From contig JAJAGP010000762.1 of the NCBI GenBank assembly GCA_025084515.1, positions 1 to 64,000 on the forward strand: a stretch of 64,000 bases of DNA, given 5' to 3'. Made by a program: the position numbers and the translations under genes. The notes under the pieces are model-generated. The model did not search any database. It was not told where the DNA came from and was given only the letters and a program-made list of their open reading frames with translations. Positions 12,601-24,659 of this stretch are shown here, one piece after another. The stretch comes from Ancistrus triradiatus. Taxonomy: Eukaryota; Chordata; Actinopteri; Siluriformes; Loricariidae. Every line of letters starts with the position of its first letter. Position 1 is the stretch's first letter.

Positions 12601-15600
12601 AGACCAAGATCTGTTGTAGCAGGTGTTTTGAAGAGCCCTCATGTGAATATTTAATTTGTCATTCCATCCTACTTTTGCTAATCCTGACAGGAAATCTCAC
12701 ACGATACTAAGAGATTGCGCTTTGGTCTTCCCTCCTCCCTTCATGTGCTTGGTCTTCCTGTTGGTAAGAACCCTCACCTACATCCTTATCTCACTTTTAT
12801 ATGTGTAGGCCATACTGATCTGTATTCTGTTCACTCCAAAAGGTCAGCATGTGTACCTGTCTGCTAAAGTCAATGGGAGTCTAGTGATCAGGGCTTACAC
12901 ACCTGTCTCCAGCGATGAGGACCAGGGCTTTGTTGATCTTGTTGTGAAGGTCAGTATCACTGTATAGCAGGGAGGATGCTGCTGGGGTTACAGCCTCCTC
13001 AGTTTCACCTGTATAGAATTTTGAATGGAGACGTCATTTAAAATAATGCATTACAACAATAGCAAAAATGTTTCTGATTATACACTCACCGCCCACTTTA
13101 TTAGATATACCTTGCTAGTACCGGGTTGGACCCTTATACCTTCAGAACTGCCTTAAATCTTCGTGGCATAGATTCAACAAGGTGTTGGAAACATTCCTCA
13201 GAGATTTTGGTCCATACTGACATGATAGCATTACGCAGTAGCCGCAGATTTGTCGGCTGCACATCCATGATGCAAATCTCCTGTTCCACCACATCCCAAA
13301 GGCGCTTTATTGGATTGAGGTCTGGTGGCTGTGGAGCTCGTTTGAGTACAGTGTCATTCGTCATTTTCAAGAAACCAGTGTGAGATGAATTGAGCTTTGT
13401 GACATAACACGTTATCCTGCTGGGAGTAGGTATCCAAAAATGGTACACTGTGGTCATAAAGGGATCCACATGAGCAGCAACAATACTCAGGTAGGCTGTG
13501 AAATAAGGGGCACAAAGTATGCCAAGAAAATATAACCCACTCTATTAAACAATCACCACCAGTCTGAATTGTTACAAGGCAGGATGGATCCATGCTTTCA
13601 TGTTCTGACCAGACCATGCGAATGTCAGTTCAGAAATTGAAACTAAGAGCATATTGTTTTATTAAGGACACGAGATAAACCGTGCAAACCTTGTTCACTA
13701 GGTCTACTACAAAAACACCCATCCAAACTACCCTGAAGGAGGAAAGATGTCTCAGTACCTGGATGACATGAAGATCGGTGACACCATGGACTTCAGAGGG
13801 CCAAACGGCCTGCTTGTGTATGATGGGAATGGTAAGAATAGAATATGTTTTATTGTCGTTGCACAAGTACAGTGAGATTAGGATTGCTGCTCCATTATTA
13901 GAATGCTATTATATAGTCTACAGTCTCGCCCACGTCTGTTTTATGGCTATTTTTGGGGAGGGGCGAGTTTGGCAACAAGATTACACTGTACATTATATGG
14001 ACACCATATCATATATCATACCTAGCAATGCCATAGGGGATACTCTAGTGTACCGGTATTGACTAAATAGCCAAATACAGTTATTTATTTAGTACAAACA
14101 CTAACTGCCATGTATTGGTTCTCTATTTTTTTATCTATTTAAGATGGGTTCAAATCTTAACTCACTGTAAAGCATAGGGGGCGCTCATGATTACCACTAC
14201 AGAGAGAAAGCTTGGGATAGGAAGAGCTAGGTTGCAAGTGTTAGTTTACGTAACGTAACAGTGTACCGACTTGTGTTTGGCTCTGTATATGTTAATTTTG
14301 TGTTTCCCAACTTGTCTAATAGGTCACTTTGCCATTCGACCTGATAAAAAGTCTGATGCCAAGGTGAGGAAGTTCAAACACGTGGGCATGATTGCCGGTG
14401 GTACAGGTGAATATTTAGATCACATAAATAGCTATCCACACTTGCGCAGACATTACTGCATGTCATCCGTCATCCATCTCTTATTATAGGCATCACGCCA
14501 ATGCTACAGCTTATCCGCAGCATCACAGCAGATCCTGAGGACGCCACCAAGTGCTCCTTAATATTTGCTAATCAGGTACTGATCTAGAATACTAGTTACA
14601 CAGTAGTTTGTTGATGAAATGTTGTTTCATAGTAGTTCTAGTATAGAAAAGGGATTTATTACAGATATGTTCCCTCTGTACCAGACTGAAAGGAATCTTG
14701 AAGGAAGGAGATGGAAGAGGTTGCGAAGAACCATCCGATTACAACTCCACCTGTGGTATACACTCGACAGGCTCCTTCAAGGTCACGCAAGCAAATTACC
14801 GATACATGATTGAAATTGCCACTTTATGCAACCTGGATGTTTCCAAACACTCTAGTAATACCGTACTTATCAATGCTATATACATGGTGCTTGAAAGTTT
14901 GTGAAACTTACACTTTTCATATTTCGCAAAATATGGACCTAAACACATCATCAGATTTTCACACAAGTCCTAAAAGTTTTAGATAAATAGAACCCAATTA
15001 AAACAAATGCAGACAAAACTAGTAGACTTGGTCATTTATTGATTGAGGAAATGAATACTATCACACATCAGTGAGTGGCAAAAGTATGTGACCCTCTAGG
15101 ATTAGCAGTTATTGAAGGTGAATGAAATTAGAAGTCAGGTGTTTCAATCAATGGGATGACAATCAGGTGTGAATGGGCACCCTGTTTTATTTAAAAAACA
15201 AAGATCTATCAAAGTCTGATCTTCACAACACATGTTTGTGGAAGTGTATCATGGCACGAACAAAGGAGATTTCTGAGGACCTCAGAAAAAGAGTTGTTGA
15301 TGCTAATCAGACGGAAAAATTTACAAAACCATCTCTAAAGGCTCCACCAATCCACAGTCAGACAAGTTGTGTAAAAATGGAGGGAATTCCTAGGAGTGGT
15401 CAACCAACAAAGATCACTCCAAGAGCAATGCGTGTAATAGTTGGCGAGGTAATAAAGGACCCCAGTGTAACTTCTAAGCAACTGAAGGCCTCTCTCACAT
15501 TGGCTAATGTTAAAGTTAATGTTCATGAGTCCACCATCAGAAGAACACTGAACAACAATGGTGTGCATGGCAGGGTTGCAAGGAGAAAGCCACTGCTCTC

Positions 15601-17972
15601 CAAAAGAACATTGCTGCTCGTCTGCAGTTTGCTAAGGATCACTTGACAAGCCACAGAAGACTATGGAAGAATGTTTGTGGAATGGATGAGACCAAAATAG
15701 AACTTTTGGATTAAAAGAAAAAAGCATTAGTGTTTGGAGAAAGAAGTCTGGAGAAACACTGCAGTCCAGCATAGAACCTTATCCCATCTGTGAAAACATG
15801 GTGGCGGTGGTCTCATGGTTGGAACCTGTTTTGCGCATCTGCCCAGGACGCTTGCCATCATTGATGTGAACAATGAATTCTGAATGATATATCAAAGAAT
15901 TCTAAAGGAAAACAAATATCAGGAAATCTGTCCATGAACGGAGAATCTCAAGGAGAAGGTGGGTCAGCAGCAAGACAAGACCTAAGCCAGCACACAAAGT
16001 GTTCTATCAAAGAATGGTTAAAGAAGAAATAAAGTTCATGTTTGAATGGCCAAGTCAAAGTCCCGACCTTATCAATCAAAATGTTGTGGAAAGGACCTGA
16101 AAGCGAGCAGCTAATGGAGGAAACCCACAACATCCGGAGCTGAAGATGTTCTGTACGGAGGATCTGATCAAACAGTTAAGGAAACATTAGCTGCGTTATT
16201 GCTGCACAGGGGGGTCACACCACAGTACTGAAAGCAAATGTTCACATACTTTTGCCACTCACTAATATGTAATATTGGATAATTTTCCTCAATAAATAAA
16301 TGAACAAGTATAATATTGTTGTCTCATTTGTATAACTGGGTTCTCTTTATCTACTTCTAGGACTTGTGTGAAAATCTGATGATGTTTTAGGTCATATTTA
16401 TGCAGAAATATAGAAAATTGTAAAGGGTTCACAAACTTTCAAGCACCACTGTAGGATACTGTAGTGTACCGTATTGAGTAACTAGACAAGATCCTGCAGC
16501 GTTTCCCGTACATTGATTTAATTATATTGATTTTTTCTATGACCCCAAATCAGAAAAAGTTATGGAAAATGCAAATAAAAAAGCAGTCTTTCTTACATTT
16601 ACTTTGACTTTTTCCTATATATTATTTAATATTATATATCAAGATAATTCATGTTTTGTCTGGTTAACATCATTTAATTTGTTGATATACATTCATGCAT
16701 GTTTCAGGCCTGCACCACATTCGAAAAAAAGTTGGGAATGGATCAATTTAGGGCTAGTATTGAGGTAAAAAACAAAACAAAACACACACACACACAAAAA
16801 CAACAACAAACAAGTGATGTCAACAGGTGATTATAAACATTATTTGGTACAAAAGCAATATCCACGAAAGGTTGAGTCTTTGAGGAACAAAGGCCATCAC
16901 AGACCCTGGCTTTTGGACTTGTTGCTGTTAACAATCTGGATGGGCCTTTTGTTTTTGTTCCATGGCATCCATTTCTTCAAAACAAAAAGAAAAAAAAGAT
17001 CTGGAATACTTATTGCCACTGATTTCCACTGCGTGATGGTCCATCCCAGATACCTCAGAGCCCAGAGAGGTTGACACTGCTTCTGGGTATAACATAAGGC
17101 TTCTTTTTGCACAGTAAAGTTTTAAGTGGCATTTGTGAATGTAACTCTGTATCGTAGTGCTTGATAAAGGTTTCATAAAGCAATCCCTTGTCCATGTGGT
17201 TCTATCAGCTATAGATGAATGATGGTTATTGATGCAGTCCTGTCTGAGGGATCAGAGATCGCGGATCTTCAGTTTAGGCTTGTGCCCTTACCCTTTACGT
17301 GCTGTTCCTCCAGATTCCTTGAATTATTTAATGATATTATACAGGGTAGAGGGAGAAATATGCAAATCCCTTCCAATATTTCTTTGAGGAACATTTCATT
17401 AATTTTCTCAAGCATTGGAGATACTCTGCTCAAAGACTCAGCCTTTTGTGGATACTGCTTTTGTACCAAATCATGATTATAATCATCTGTTTGAAATCAC
17501 CTTATTATTTGTCTATTTACCTCATTACTAGCCCCAGTCACAACTTTTTTGGAATGTGCTGCAGGCCTGAATTGCAGGAATGGATGGTTGACCAGAAGAA
17601 ACAATATATCTTGTGTTCACTGTCAGAAATGAAATAAAAGTCAGAGTAAAGTTTTTTTTGCATATTAGATTCTGTCCCAACTTTGAATGATTTGGAGTTA
17701 GTAGTATAAACACACTTATTATTATCATATTCCATAAAATACTTAAAGACACTATTAAAATGTATAGTCTATCAAATATACCTGGTTTTTATGCACCAGA
17801 TTGGAAGTACAGCAAAGGATTTATTGATGCCACGATGATTAAGGATCATCTTCCACCTCCGGCCAAGGATGTGCTGATCGTCATGTGTGGTCCCCCACTC
17901 ATGATCCAGAACGCCTGCCTGCCAAACCTCAACAAACTCGGCCATGAAGCACAAAGCACTTTCACGTACTAA
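9623..17972 (+). CDS. cyb5r2: NADH-cytochrome b5 reductase 2, nine exons
   Basis: FAD enzyme passing electrons from NADH to cytochrome b5, normally anchored to ER/mitochondrial outer membranes. Exons: 9623-9631, 10689-10847, 12691-12763, 12843-12949, 13702-13831, 14323-14406, 14490-14575, 14685-14781, 17800-17972. All have GT-AG borders and compatible phases, giving 305 residues. Residues 4-20 are a hydrophobic anchor. The FAD motif RAYTPVSSDEDQG and GGKMSQYL precede the NADH-binding GGTGITPMLQLIR, split across exons 6-7, and CGPPLMIQ near the end; the protein ends FTY. LQDPNVKYPLPLVEKE and YPEGGKM favour CYB5R2 over CYB5R1/3, and adjacent ppfibp2 agrees. Exon 8 is open, but its middle is read one frame off the family's usual RKEMEEVAKNHP. 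This could be a sequencing error or a real compensated mutation. The usual GPPPM is GPPLM here. Exon 1 (three codons, MEL) is the least certain. Confidence 0.9.
9880..10340 (+). repeat. DNA-transposon-like repeat in cyb5r2 intron 1
   Basis: Shares 'atttagggctagta', 'ggtacaaaagca' and 'cattcacaaatgccacttaa' with the element in intron 8 (16.5-17.7 kb), here in one orientation only. Short open frames within it have no conserved motif and look like chance. Confidence 0.6.
10848..12690 (+). other. cyb5r2 intron 2, no feature recognised
   Basis: AT-rich intron between exons 2 and 3. Apart from two similar GGGGCACA stretches near 10974 and 11031, nothing definable was seen. Short open frames at 11158-11565 have no motif. 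Confidence 0.5.
13080..13627 (-). mobile_element. Tc1-like remnant in cyb5r2 intron 4
   Basis: The left end is 'cactcaccgcccactttatt', a common fish transposon terminus. The minus-strand frame 13469-13134 contains PPDLNPIKRLWDVVEQEI, the Tc1 transposase C-terminal box, then a degenerate tail. It ends about 75 bases before exon 5. Confidence 0.75.
14883..16451 (+). mobile_element. Full-length but inactive Tc1-like transposon in cyb5r2 intron 8
   Basis: Flanked by TA (14881-14882 and 16452-16453). The terminal inverted repeats are CATGGTGCTTGAAAGTTTGT on the left and the complement of CAGTGGTGCTTGAAAGTTTG on the right. Length 1569 bp. Plus-strand transposase starts with MARTKEISEDLRKRVVDA at 15251 (paired-like domain) and continues through SGQPTKITPRAMR and ESTIRRTLNNNGVHGR, but stops at 15646. 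Later pieces fall in other frames. Same family as 867-1283. Confidence 0.9.
16543..17695. mobile_element. Non-autonomous DNA transposon with long inverted ends, cyb5r2 intron 8
   Basis: The left end 'ccaaatcagaaaaagttatg' is mirrored by 'ctgtcccaactttgaatgat' on the right. Further in, 'tcaggcctgcaccacattcg' is mirrored by 'gaatgtgctgcaggcctgaa'. Subterminal blocks such as 'ggtacaaaagcaatatccac' and 'gatactgcttttgtacc' are also inverted. No transposase frame. A related single-orientation copy is in intron 1. Confidence 0.7.
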
Positions 17973-17989
17973 CCGTCACACCCATTCGT

Positions 17990-18320
17990 ATAGAATAGTA
18001 CCGGGTGTCTTACGAGTCCAGCATCACAGGGAAATGTTTTACGCAAACCATTCATTTTCTTATGGGTGCAACCAGCTGCACAGGGTGCATGGTGGGAACC
18101 AATCCTGGACAGGCCACCAATCCATCACAACACGCTCACTCACACTGAGATGCTTCAGAGATGCCAATTGACCTAACATGTCTTCGGAATATGGGAGGAT
18201 CCAAACTCTCCAGAGAAAATGAGAGAGGATCCAGAAACTCTCCATGGATCTTTGGAGCTGTGAGGTGACAGTGCTAACCACCCACTTGCTTAATATGTCC
18301 ACTATTATTCCCGGTACTAT
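17990..18320 (-). repeat. SINE-like repeat over the cyb5r2 3' UTR region
   Basis: In inverted orientation it resembles the repeat at 49.71-50.01 kb (gtgctaacc, tgggaggatcc, gacctaacatgt, tggtgggaaccaatcctgga). It begins soon after the cyb5r2 stop. AATAAA motifs at 18381-18386 and 18475-18480 could serve the cyb5r2 transcript. Confidence 0.5.
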
Positions 18321-18489
18321 AATCAAATGGAATAACAAGCACGTGGTAAATGATGCAGGAATAATGGACTTACATGCTTCAATAAATGTTCAACACAAAT
18401 ACTCAACAGCCCTCATTTACTCATTTCCTGTGCGTTTATACGGCTGTAGTGATGTAAGAATATTGTATTAAAACAATAAAAACAGAAAA

Positions 18490-20180
18490 ACGTACAATAC
18501 CCCTTTGATGCTGGACTTATGGCACACTATTAACAGTATGTTCTGCTGGTGATGGTTTGCAGTTCAGTATAGTAACTAGAATGAGTTTGTTTAAAGAACT
18601 TACTGGTCATACAATAAGAAATAATAAAAAAAAGTTTGATATACCCCTCTATTGTTTTACAAATTAATTACACAGAGCTAGACACATGCTCGGTTGGTGC
18701 AGCATGCTGAAGACCTGAGGATTTATTTGTTCAGTGTTTTTCAAGGCGCATACAGACATTAAAATGCATAACATCGATAAAAATGGGATAAAATTCTAAA
18801 ACATTTGACCAGTAGTATAAGGTAAATGACACAAATAATATCTCCGCAAGCTGTGTTTCATTCCTAGTTTTCAGCAACACAAACATGAAAGCAATTCTGT
18901 GTTTCTCTCATTCCAACCAGGATTTGAACTAGTGTGGCTCAATAGTAGATCACTTAGCAGTGAACCGACCTGGTTTGAATCCTGCCCTGTCCTGTCCTAT
19001 AAGCTCTTGTGCTCTGCTACTAGCAGGATGAGCTGTTCTGCATGACAATCGAGCTCGGATTTAACGCATCCAAACAACGCAGAAATTTCATGCAGTGACT
19101 CAATATGTCAGTTTCGGACTCGGTGTGAAAGACGGCATTCATATTCGTGTGTACCTTTCCAAGGTACCCGACAGGGCAGCATTTCCACAGTATATGGTTT
19201 GCTGTTTATACCCTGATCAGCCAAAACCTTAAAACCACCAGGTCTGTGACGATGTTCAGGTTGGAGTTACATGTCAAAGAAACATCCACATGAAAGCCCA
19301 GACCCAGGTTTATCCAGCAAAAAACAACCTGGAACATCACACTCCCTCCACCAGCCTGTGTTCTTCTCACCTGGTATCATCACTTCTCCAGGTAAATGGA
19401 CACACATGTAGATTTTAAGCAATTCTGGAGTATTTTTAAGATAGACTCTCAACAGACACAATCTCTAACATGTGTTGTAGTCTAGACTGTTAGAGCAGAA
19501 TGCAAGTAAAGACCGGGACACATTAAGTCCCCAAGACTACTAGTAGTCGAGTCCGAGTCAAGACCAAGACCTGGGGTGACCAGGACCGAGACCTAATTTA
19601 ATGCATCTTATCATACAAGAATAAAAAGAAGAATAATAATATGGGGAAAAAATAGCTTGTAATTCACTCTACATTTGTTATCAATTGTTATTTATACAGT
19701 ATATTAATAAATCTTTTTATATTTCATCATATATTTAGTAAAATATTAAATATAACACATAGCCTAGTCAAACTAAGGGAATGTAACTGTTAGAAGTAAA
19801 TGATGGTGATGATTCTGTTTCCCTTAATCAGAATCACCACATAGAGTCAACTGAATATAGCAACAACATCCATTCTATATGTTTTTTTTTCATATTTTAA
19901 ATCTGCCCTCAAACAAACAATGTCCTAAACTATACCAAGTAAGTAAAGCGATCAAGCAAAAATGCACACTTGCAATCTTAACGCCAGACTAGTCAGAATA
20001 AAATGTGTTCATCGATTGGATCCTGAACGAGAAGAACAGTAACTTGTTTTTCCCTGTTAGCCAATCGAAGAGCAGATTTTATGTAGGCACGTGGAGAAAG
20101 GACTGATTTACTCTGTGTTGATATTCAGTAACGAAAGAAAAAAGTTCAGCTTATAATTCAAGTAACCTCAGACACATTGG
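18490..20180. other. Spacer between cyb5r2 and rep15 with old repeats
   Basis: About 18917-19090 has a tRNA-like 'gtggctcaatagtagatcac' followed by 'tggtttgaatcctgcc', like a decayed tRNA-derived SINE. About 19203-19460 begins 'tgatcagccaaaaccttaaa', a known type of fish Tc1/mariner terminus. The rest is AT-rich without exons. Confidence 0.5.
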
Positions 20181-20258
20181 ACTCAGCTGGTCAACAAATA
20201 TTTGGTCTCGAGACCAGACTCAAGTACTACAACCCGAGTAAAAGCAGCCGATGACTTA

Positions 20259-20975
20259 TTAGGTGAACTTGACCAGCATTGTGAGCGGGTCACAGTCCTG
20301 CTTACTGATGACCGCATGCAGCATCTCAGCCGCACTGAAAAAACCCTTGGACCTCTTGAAGAAGCACTCGATAAATTCCTGATTGATTTGAACACACTTC
20401 CCAAGCGCCTCATGCAGGTTGTTGCTCAACAGGCCGTAGACATTTCCTGGGTCGTTCTTCCGGCCAAAGAACAGGAAAAGCGCAAAACAGGTCCGTCCAA
20501 TAGAAGAGCAGAACTCCACCATTCTCTCAGCTCGGGTCCCGTCACAAGCCGCCATTCCGGCTGTAGGCATGACCTCAATATGGAATTGTTCCTCAGCTTT
20601 CTGTGTGCGATGCAGGACCTGTACGGCAATCTGGAGTCTGGTGTCTTTGCTATGAGGATCCAGCACAGCCCAGACCCAGTCTGTCCCTAGGAGGAACCTT
20701 TGTTCTTGGGTCATGACCGTGCAGCTGAACATCTTAGTGAGATTTAGCTGCTTGCTGTGCTGGATGTAAGTCATGAGGAAGATCTCGCGCAGGGTCGAGC
20801 CGCTCGGTTGGAATTTGTTTTCCGGGTCTGTGAAGCCGAGATACTTGGAGGTCCTGGATGTTGCTACGTGAACACACTCACCAAAGAGAGCTGCGGCTGA
20901 CAGGTTATTGGAGCTGGACCACAGGATCTTGAATATCCTGAGTTTAGTCTTGATTTGTGGCTCTGTTTGGGTCAT
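20259..20975 (-). CDS. rep15: Rab15 effector protein, intact single exon
   Basis: 238 codons with no intron, matching the single-exon structure and roughly 236-residue length of vertebrate REP15. In mammals it binds GTP-loaded Rab15 and slows receptor exit from the endocytic recycling compartment. Recognised by the conserved series ECVHVATSRTSKYLGF, STLREIFLMTYI, MTQEQRFLLGTDWVWAV and LQIAVQVL at residues about 33-120, then MVEFCSSIGRTCFALFLFFG in the middle. No known catalytic domain or membrane segment. The first ATG in frame gives MTQTEPQIK and is the natural start. It lies between cyb5r2 and ppfibp2, on the same strand as ppfibp2. In human, REP15 is next to PPFIBP1. No polyadenylation signal could be assigned. 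Confidence 0.88.
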   Translation of the reverse strand: MTQTEPQIKTKLRIFKILWSSSNNLSAAALFGECVHVATSRTSKYLGFTDPENKFQPSGSTLREIFLMTYIQHSKQLNLTKMFSCTVMTQEQRFLLGTDWVWAVLDPHSKDTRLQIAVQVLHRTQKAEEQFHIEVMPTAGMAACDGTRAERMVEFCSSIGRTCFALFLFFGRKNDPGNVYGLLSNNLHEALGKCVQINQEFIECFFKRSKGFFSAAEMLHAVISKQDCDPLTMLVKFT

Positions 20976-21269
20976 CTTATTAGGTCCTGGTTAAATACTG
21001 GTTTCCCTTATGCACTACAAAAAATGATTTCAGAAACCTGTTATCAGAATAGTGCAGGATTCAAAGAGTGTCAAGACAATTTATATATGTTACAATCAGC
21101 CAAGACATGTTTATTGTGTAGTCTTTTATTCATAAGCACCAAAAACCTCGCGCAGTATTTTTCTCAAACTACATTCTCGATTGATAGTGTGCTCATGTCA
21201 AAGGAATCCAATAAGCAATCTCATTGTTGCAGTCTTACATCAGTACTTTTACCCACACAGTTTCCTACT

Positions 21270-21850
21270 ATGTCCAGATTGGCTCGTAGTTCAGAATCAA
21301 GTAGTATCTTTGAGAGCCAGCCAAGTTCCTCTGCTCATATTACCAAAATGACCCAGTCCTGCCGGTATCTCCTCTACAGCATCAAGAGAATTCAACCCTT
21401 CCTTTCCAGGGAAGCCACCCAGCTGCTTGTCCAGTGTCTTGTTGTATTATTACTGCAATTTTTGGTCTTCCCATGTGTACAGTACAATCAGACCCCTGCA
21501 ACTGGCTCAGAATGTGGCAGAACGTGCCTTCTCTTCACCGGCTCTTTATAGTGGCCTGCATCAGATTCAAAACCCTAATGCTTGCCTACAAAAGCAAAAA
21601 TGGTCCATCACCTTCTTATCTAAAGTCTCTAATCAGACCTCACTTTGTACCTCAAACCCTTTGAGACACAAGCTTGGCTTGACTGGATCCACCACTCAAG
21701 ATTGAAGAAGACAAGCATCAAGACTCTTCTCTGTACTGGCACCCAGGTGGTGGAATGAACTTCCAATGGATGTTCAAATGTCCGAATTGGATGTCCAAGT
21801 CTCTTGGCAAGTAAAGACTGAAAGAAGACTGTACTTAGATGTTTATTTAT
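21270..21850 (+). pseudogene. LINE reverse-transcriptase C-terminal fragment
   Basis: Pieces in two frames, SCRYLLYSIKRIQPFLS and then IRFKTLMLAYKSKNGPSPSYL, followed by 'ctggcacccaggtggtggaatgaactt' (RWWNEL). This is the usual order of the C-terminal end of fish non-LTR retrotransposon ORF2. It is frameshifted and lacks the catalytic half. Confidence 0.75.
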
Positions 21851-22710
21851 GTATCCAATGACTTTACCTACATCCAATCCTAACAGGATTTAAGTTGCAT
21901 TGTGTTCTTGGGTTGTTGCTTATTTGTGCTAGCACGAGGTAAAAGACGAATACAAAACAATTCTGTAAGGTTGTACTAATGGGGAAAACTGTGGAAAACA
22001 GACGATTAACCAGAGAAGACGCAAAACCTTTTACCTCAGAAAGCTTCAAGCCTTTTAGTGGACTTACTGAATTATGACTTGTTAACTAAGTTACAAGTTC
22101 AACAATAGAGACTGCTTTAGGATCACTACTAAACATAAGGAGAACACAATCGAACCCATAGTAGCTGTACTCACCAGTCTTCCCTTGGTGCTGGGGGAAC
22201 GAGAAATTCCAACAGGTTCTCTCTTCTCCTATCAAAAGAGTGTGCTCGTATAACTCTGTTCCAAACTCAAATCCTCCCCAAAAAACATCTGCTATGTGAC
22301 TGTTTTCCCATCAAATGACTGATCGTTTACTTTCAGATTATTCTTTTCCACCTTTAAGCTACCCGAGTCCATTTTGGTTTTTACAAGGTAATGTAAAAGT
22401 ACGCAAGCATGAACCATGCCCATTTCATAAACAAAGCACTTTAAATCGCTTTACATAGTTAATGGGTTGGCAAATAGCCCAAGCACCAAAGACACATTTG
22501 CATGTATGTTGGTTATCTGTAGCTGTCTGTACTTTATTTAAAGTAGCATTACCTCAAAATAAACAAAGCATCATAACTCTTATCTACAAATAAATGTTTA
22601 AAATATTTTAAGTGCTTGAAGTAAATTCTCATATAGTGTAGATGTTAGGCTATAAATGATAAAATGATGGCTACTAAGAAAAAGACAAGTGGTTAGTGTG
22701 TATGCAAATG
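21851..22710. other. Intergenic, no feature recognised
   Basis: AT-rich sequence upstream of rep15 with no exon-like frame or repeat that I can name. Confidence 0.5.
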
Positions 22711-22712
22711 TA

Positions 22713-23176
22713 CAGTGGGGCAAAAAAGTATTTAGTCAGCCACTGATTGTGCAAGTTTTATTACTTACAATTTTCTTCCTGGTGTCCTTTGACAGCTCTT
22801 TGGTCTTTGCCATGGTTGAGTTTGGAGTCTGACTGTTTGCGGCTGTGGACTTGTGTCTTTTATACAGATAACGAGGTCAAACAGGTGCCATTAATACAGG
22901 TAACGAGTGGAGGACAGAAGATCATCTTAAAGAAGTTGTTACAGGTCTGTGAGAGCCAGAAATATTGCTTGTTTGTGGCTGACCAAATACTTATTTTCCA
23001 CCATGATTGACAATTAAATTCTTTAAAAATCCTACAATGTGATTTCCTGGATTTTTCTCTCATTTTGTCTCTCGTAGTTGGTGTACCTATGATGAAAATT
23101 ACAGACCTCTCTCATCTTTCTATGTAGGAGAACTTGCACAATCAGTGGCTGACTAAATACTTTTTTTGCCCCACTG
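22713..23176. mobile_element. MITE (CAGTGGGGCAAAAAAGTATTT family), complete copy
   Basis: 464 bp flanked by TA on both sides, with inverted ends CAGTGGGGCAAAAAAGTATT and its complement; the ends extend to 'tagtcagccactgattgtgc'. No transposase. The TA duplication and ends fit a Tc1/mariner-mobilised element. Other copies: 38.7-39.1 kb (truncated) and 40.25-41.05 kb. Confidence 0.85.
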
Positions 23177-24538
23177 TATGTGAGGTATTTGTCAAGATTA
23201 AAGTAGAGCAGCTGGTTAAACAAAAAAATCACATTTACAAGTTTCTCCTCACGTTTTGCACCAAAGCTACAGGACTAATGCTGCTAAGAAGTAATGGAAA
23301 GTAATGGACCCAAAGTCTGCACATAGCGTCCATTCGGACAATGTCCGTTTGCATATACGTCCACGGCTTGATAAGATTATTACTCTTCTTATTAAGCTTA
23401 CTAACATACTTAACCCATGTATTACCTTGGCTAATACATTAGTTGCTGTAGTCCAGCAGCTGTAATGACACACGTAACAGTGCAGATGTATCAAACCCTG
23501 AGAGACGTTTGGCTGAAGTTGACGTTGCGCTGGATCTGCAGCATGACAGCTGTGCGTGGGCAGGGGGACCGATGCAGATTAGTTTCTACTTCAGAATTAG
23601 TTTCTATTTGTGGCAGACAGCTGACAAGGAGAGAAGCAAGCGGGAAAGAAGAACTGCGTCTTTGCAATGCCGAGAGTTAAATGCGCTCGTTTTTCACAGT
23701 TTCTGCATGCTGCTTAGGCAGTTCCCTGCTCTATTCTTATGTTCTTAACAGTTACATGACACATCCAGGTGGATTGAAGCAAGTTAAGCAGCGAATTAAG
23801 TAAATTAACAAAGTATGATTATGATTATAACCATATTATGACATGGATGTCTTAAGTACTGTGCAGGATATAACCCATATATTTGCTTTTTGGGTCATTT
23901 TCCAAAATCAGGTACCTTCAGATAACATTTACGAACACAAACTGGGTGACAGACTTTTAGTACTTGTTAGCTACATTTACCTTGACACTCCAGTGCTTTA
24001 CTGGCTGTAAAACTAGTAAACTTGATTTTTGTCCAAACCTTGTTTAATTTAAAATCAGGTTCTCGTGTTTGACAAATTGTTACAACTACAAAAAAAACAT
24101 GCTTATGAAAATATGCATTTCATTAGACGTATGCATTACATTTTTTATGCTCACTCTCTATTCGGAGATGTACACTGTATTGCACATCCTAAACAGGCCT
24201 AACACAGATTCTTAGAAAAATACTACCAATATAATTGAACTTTTCATTCTGTACTAAACATGACAACAAAGATGACATGACTAAGAAGTTGGGCACAGTG
24301 AGCGAGTTTCGCTGGGAAAGTGAGTGTAGATACAGTTAGCAGAAAAAGTGATTGTCTCTGCTTTCACAGGCAGGTCTTGGTCGATTTTCTGGAAGCCCCC
24401 GCAACGGACGAGGTGTGTTAGACTGAGGGACGAGCTGAAAGCTGGATCGGGGGCAGGGAGGTCATGGGTTATCAGTGCTGAGGTCTGGTACAGGCTTGGG
24501 GAGGTAGTGGTGTTAGCGTAGCAGTGTTCATTCACACC

Positions 24539-24636
24539 ATGGCAGTCTGGCTGCGTCTCATTCCTCTCAGAAGCGTGTCTCGGCTGAGCAAGTGCTGGAA
24601 GCGAGATGTGAGGCAAGGCAGGAGTTATAGCACAAA
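24539..24636 (+). CDS. Weak candidate first exon with mitochondrial-presequence-like peptide
   Basis: An ATG at 24539 opens MAVWLRLIPLRSVSRLSKCW..., rich in Arg/Leu/Ser and lacking acidic residues until an Asp late in the peptide, then GRSYST. It runs into a good donor (AAA|GTAAAG at 24636/24637). Without splicing, a TAA follows at once (33 residues). This resembles a mitochondrial targeting sequence. In human MRPS35 neighbours REP15, which is suggestive only. I found no matching downstream exons on + before ppfibp2, so this may be chance or a non-coding transcript. Confidence 0.2.
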
Positions 24637-24659
24637 GTAAAGCTTGCTAATCTACCCAA

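Noticed and set aside
15173..15646. 157-residue plus-strand frame as a gene inside cyb5r2
   Set aside because: It is the N-terminal part of a Tc1 transposase within clear terminal repeats, stopped early.
20202..20690. 162-residue plus-strand open frame
   Set aside because: It is antisense to the conserved rep15 coding sequence.
24281..24616. 111-residue minus-strand open frame
   Set aside because: No family motif or exon-like borders, and it overlaps the plus-strand candidate exon. Low-complexity Thr/Ser/Pro composition is not enough.
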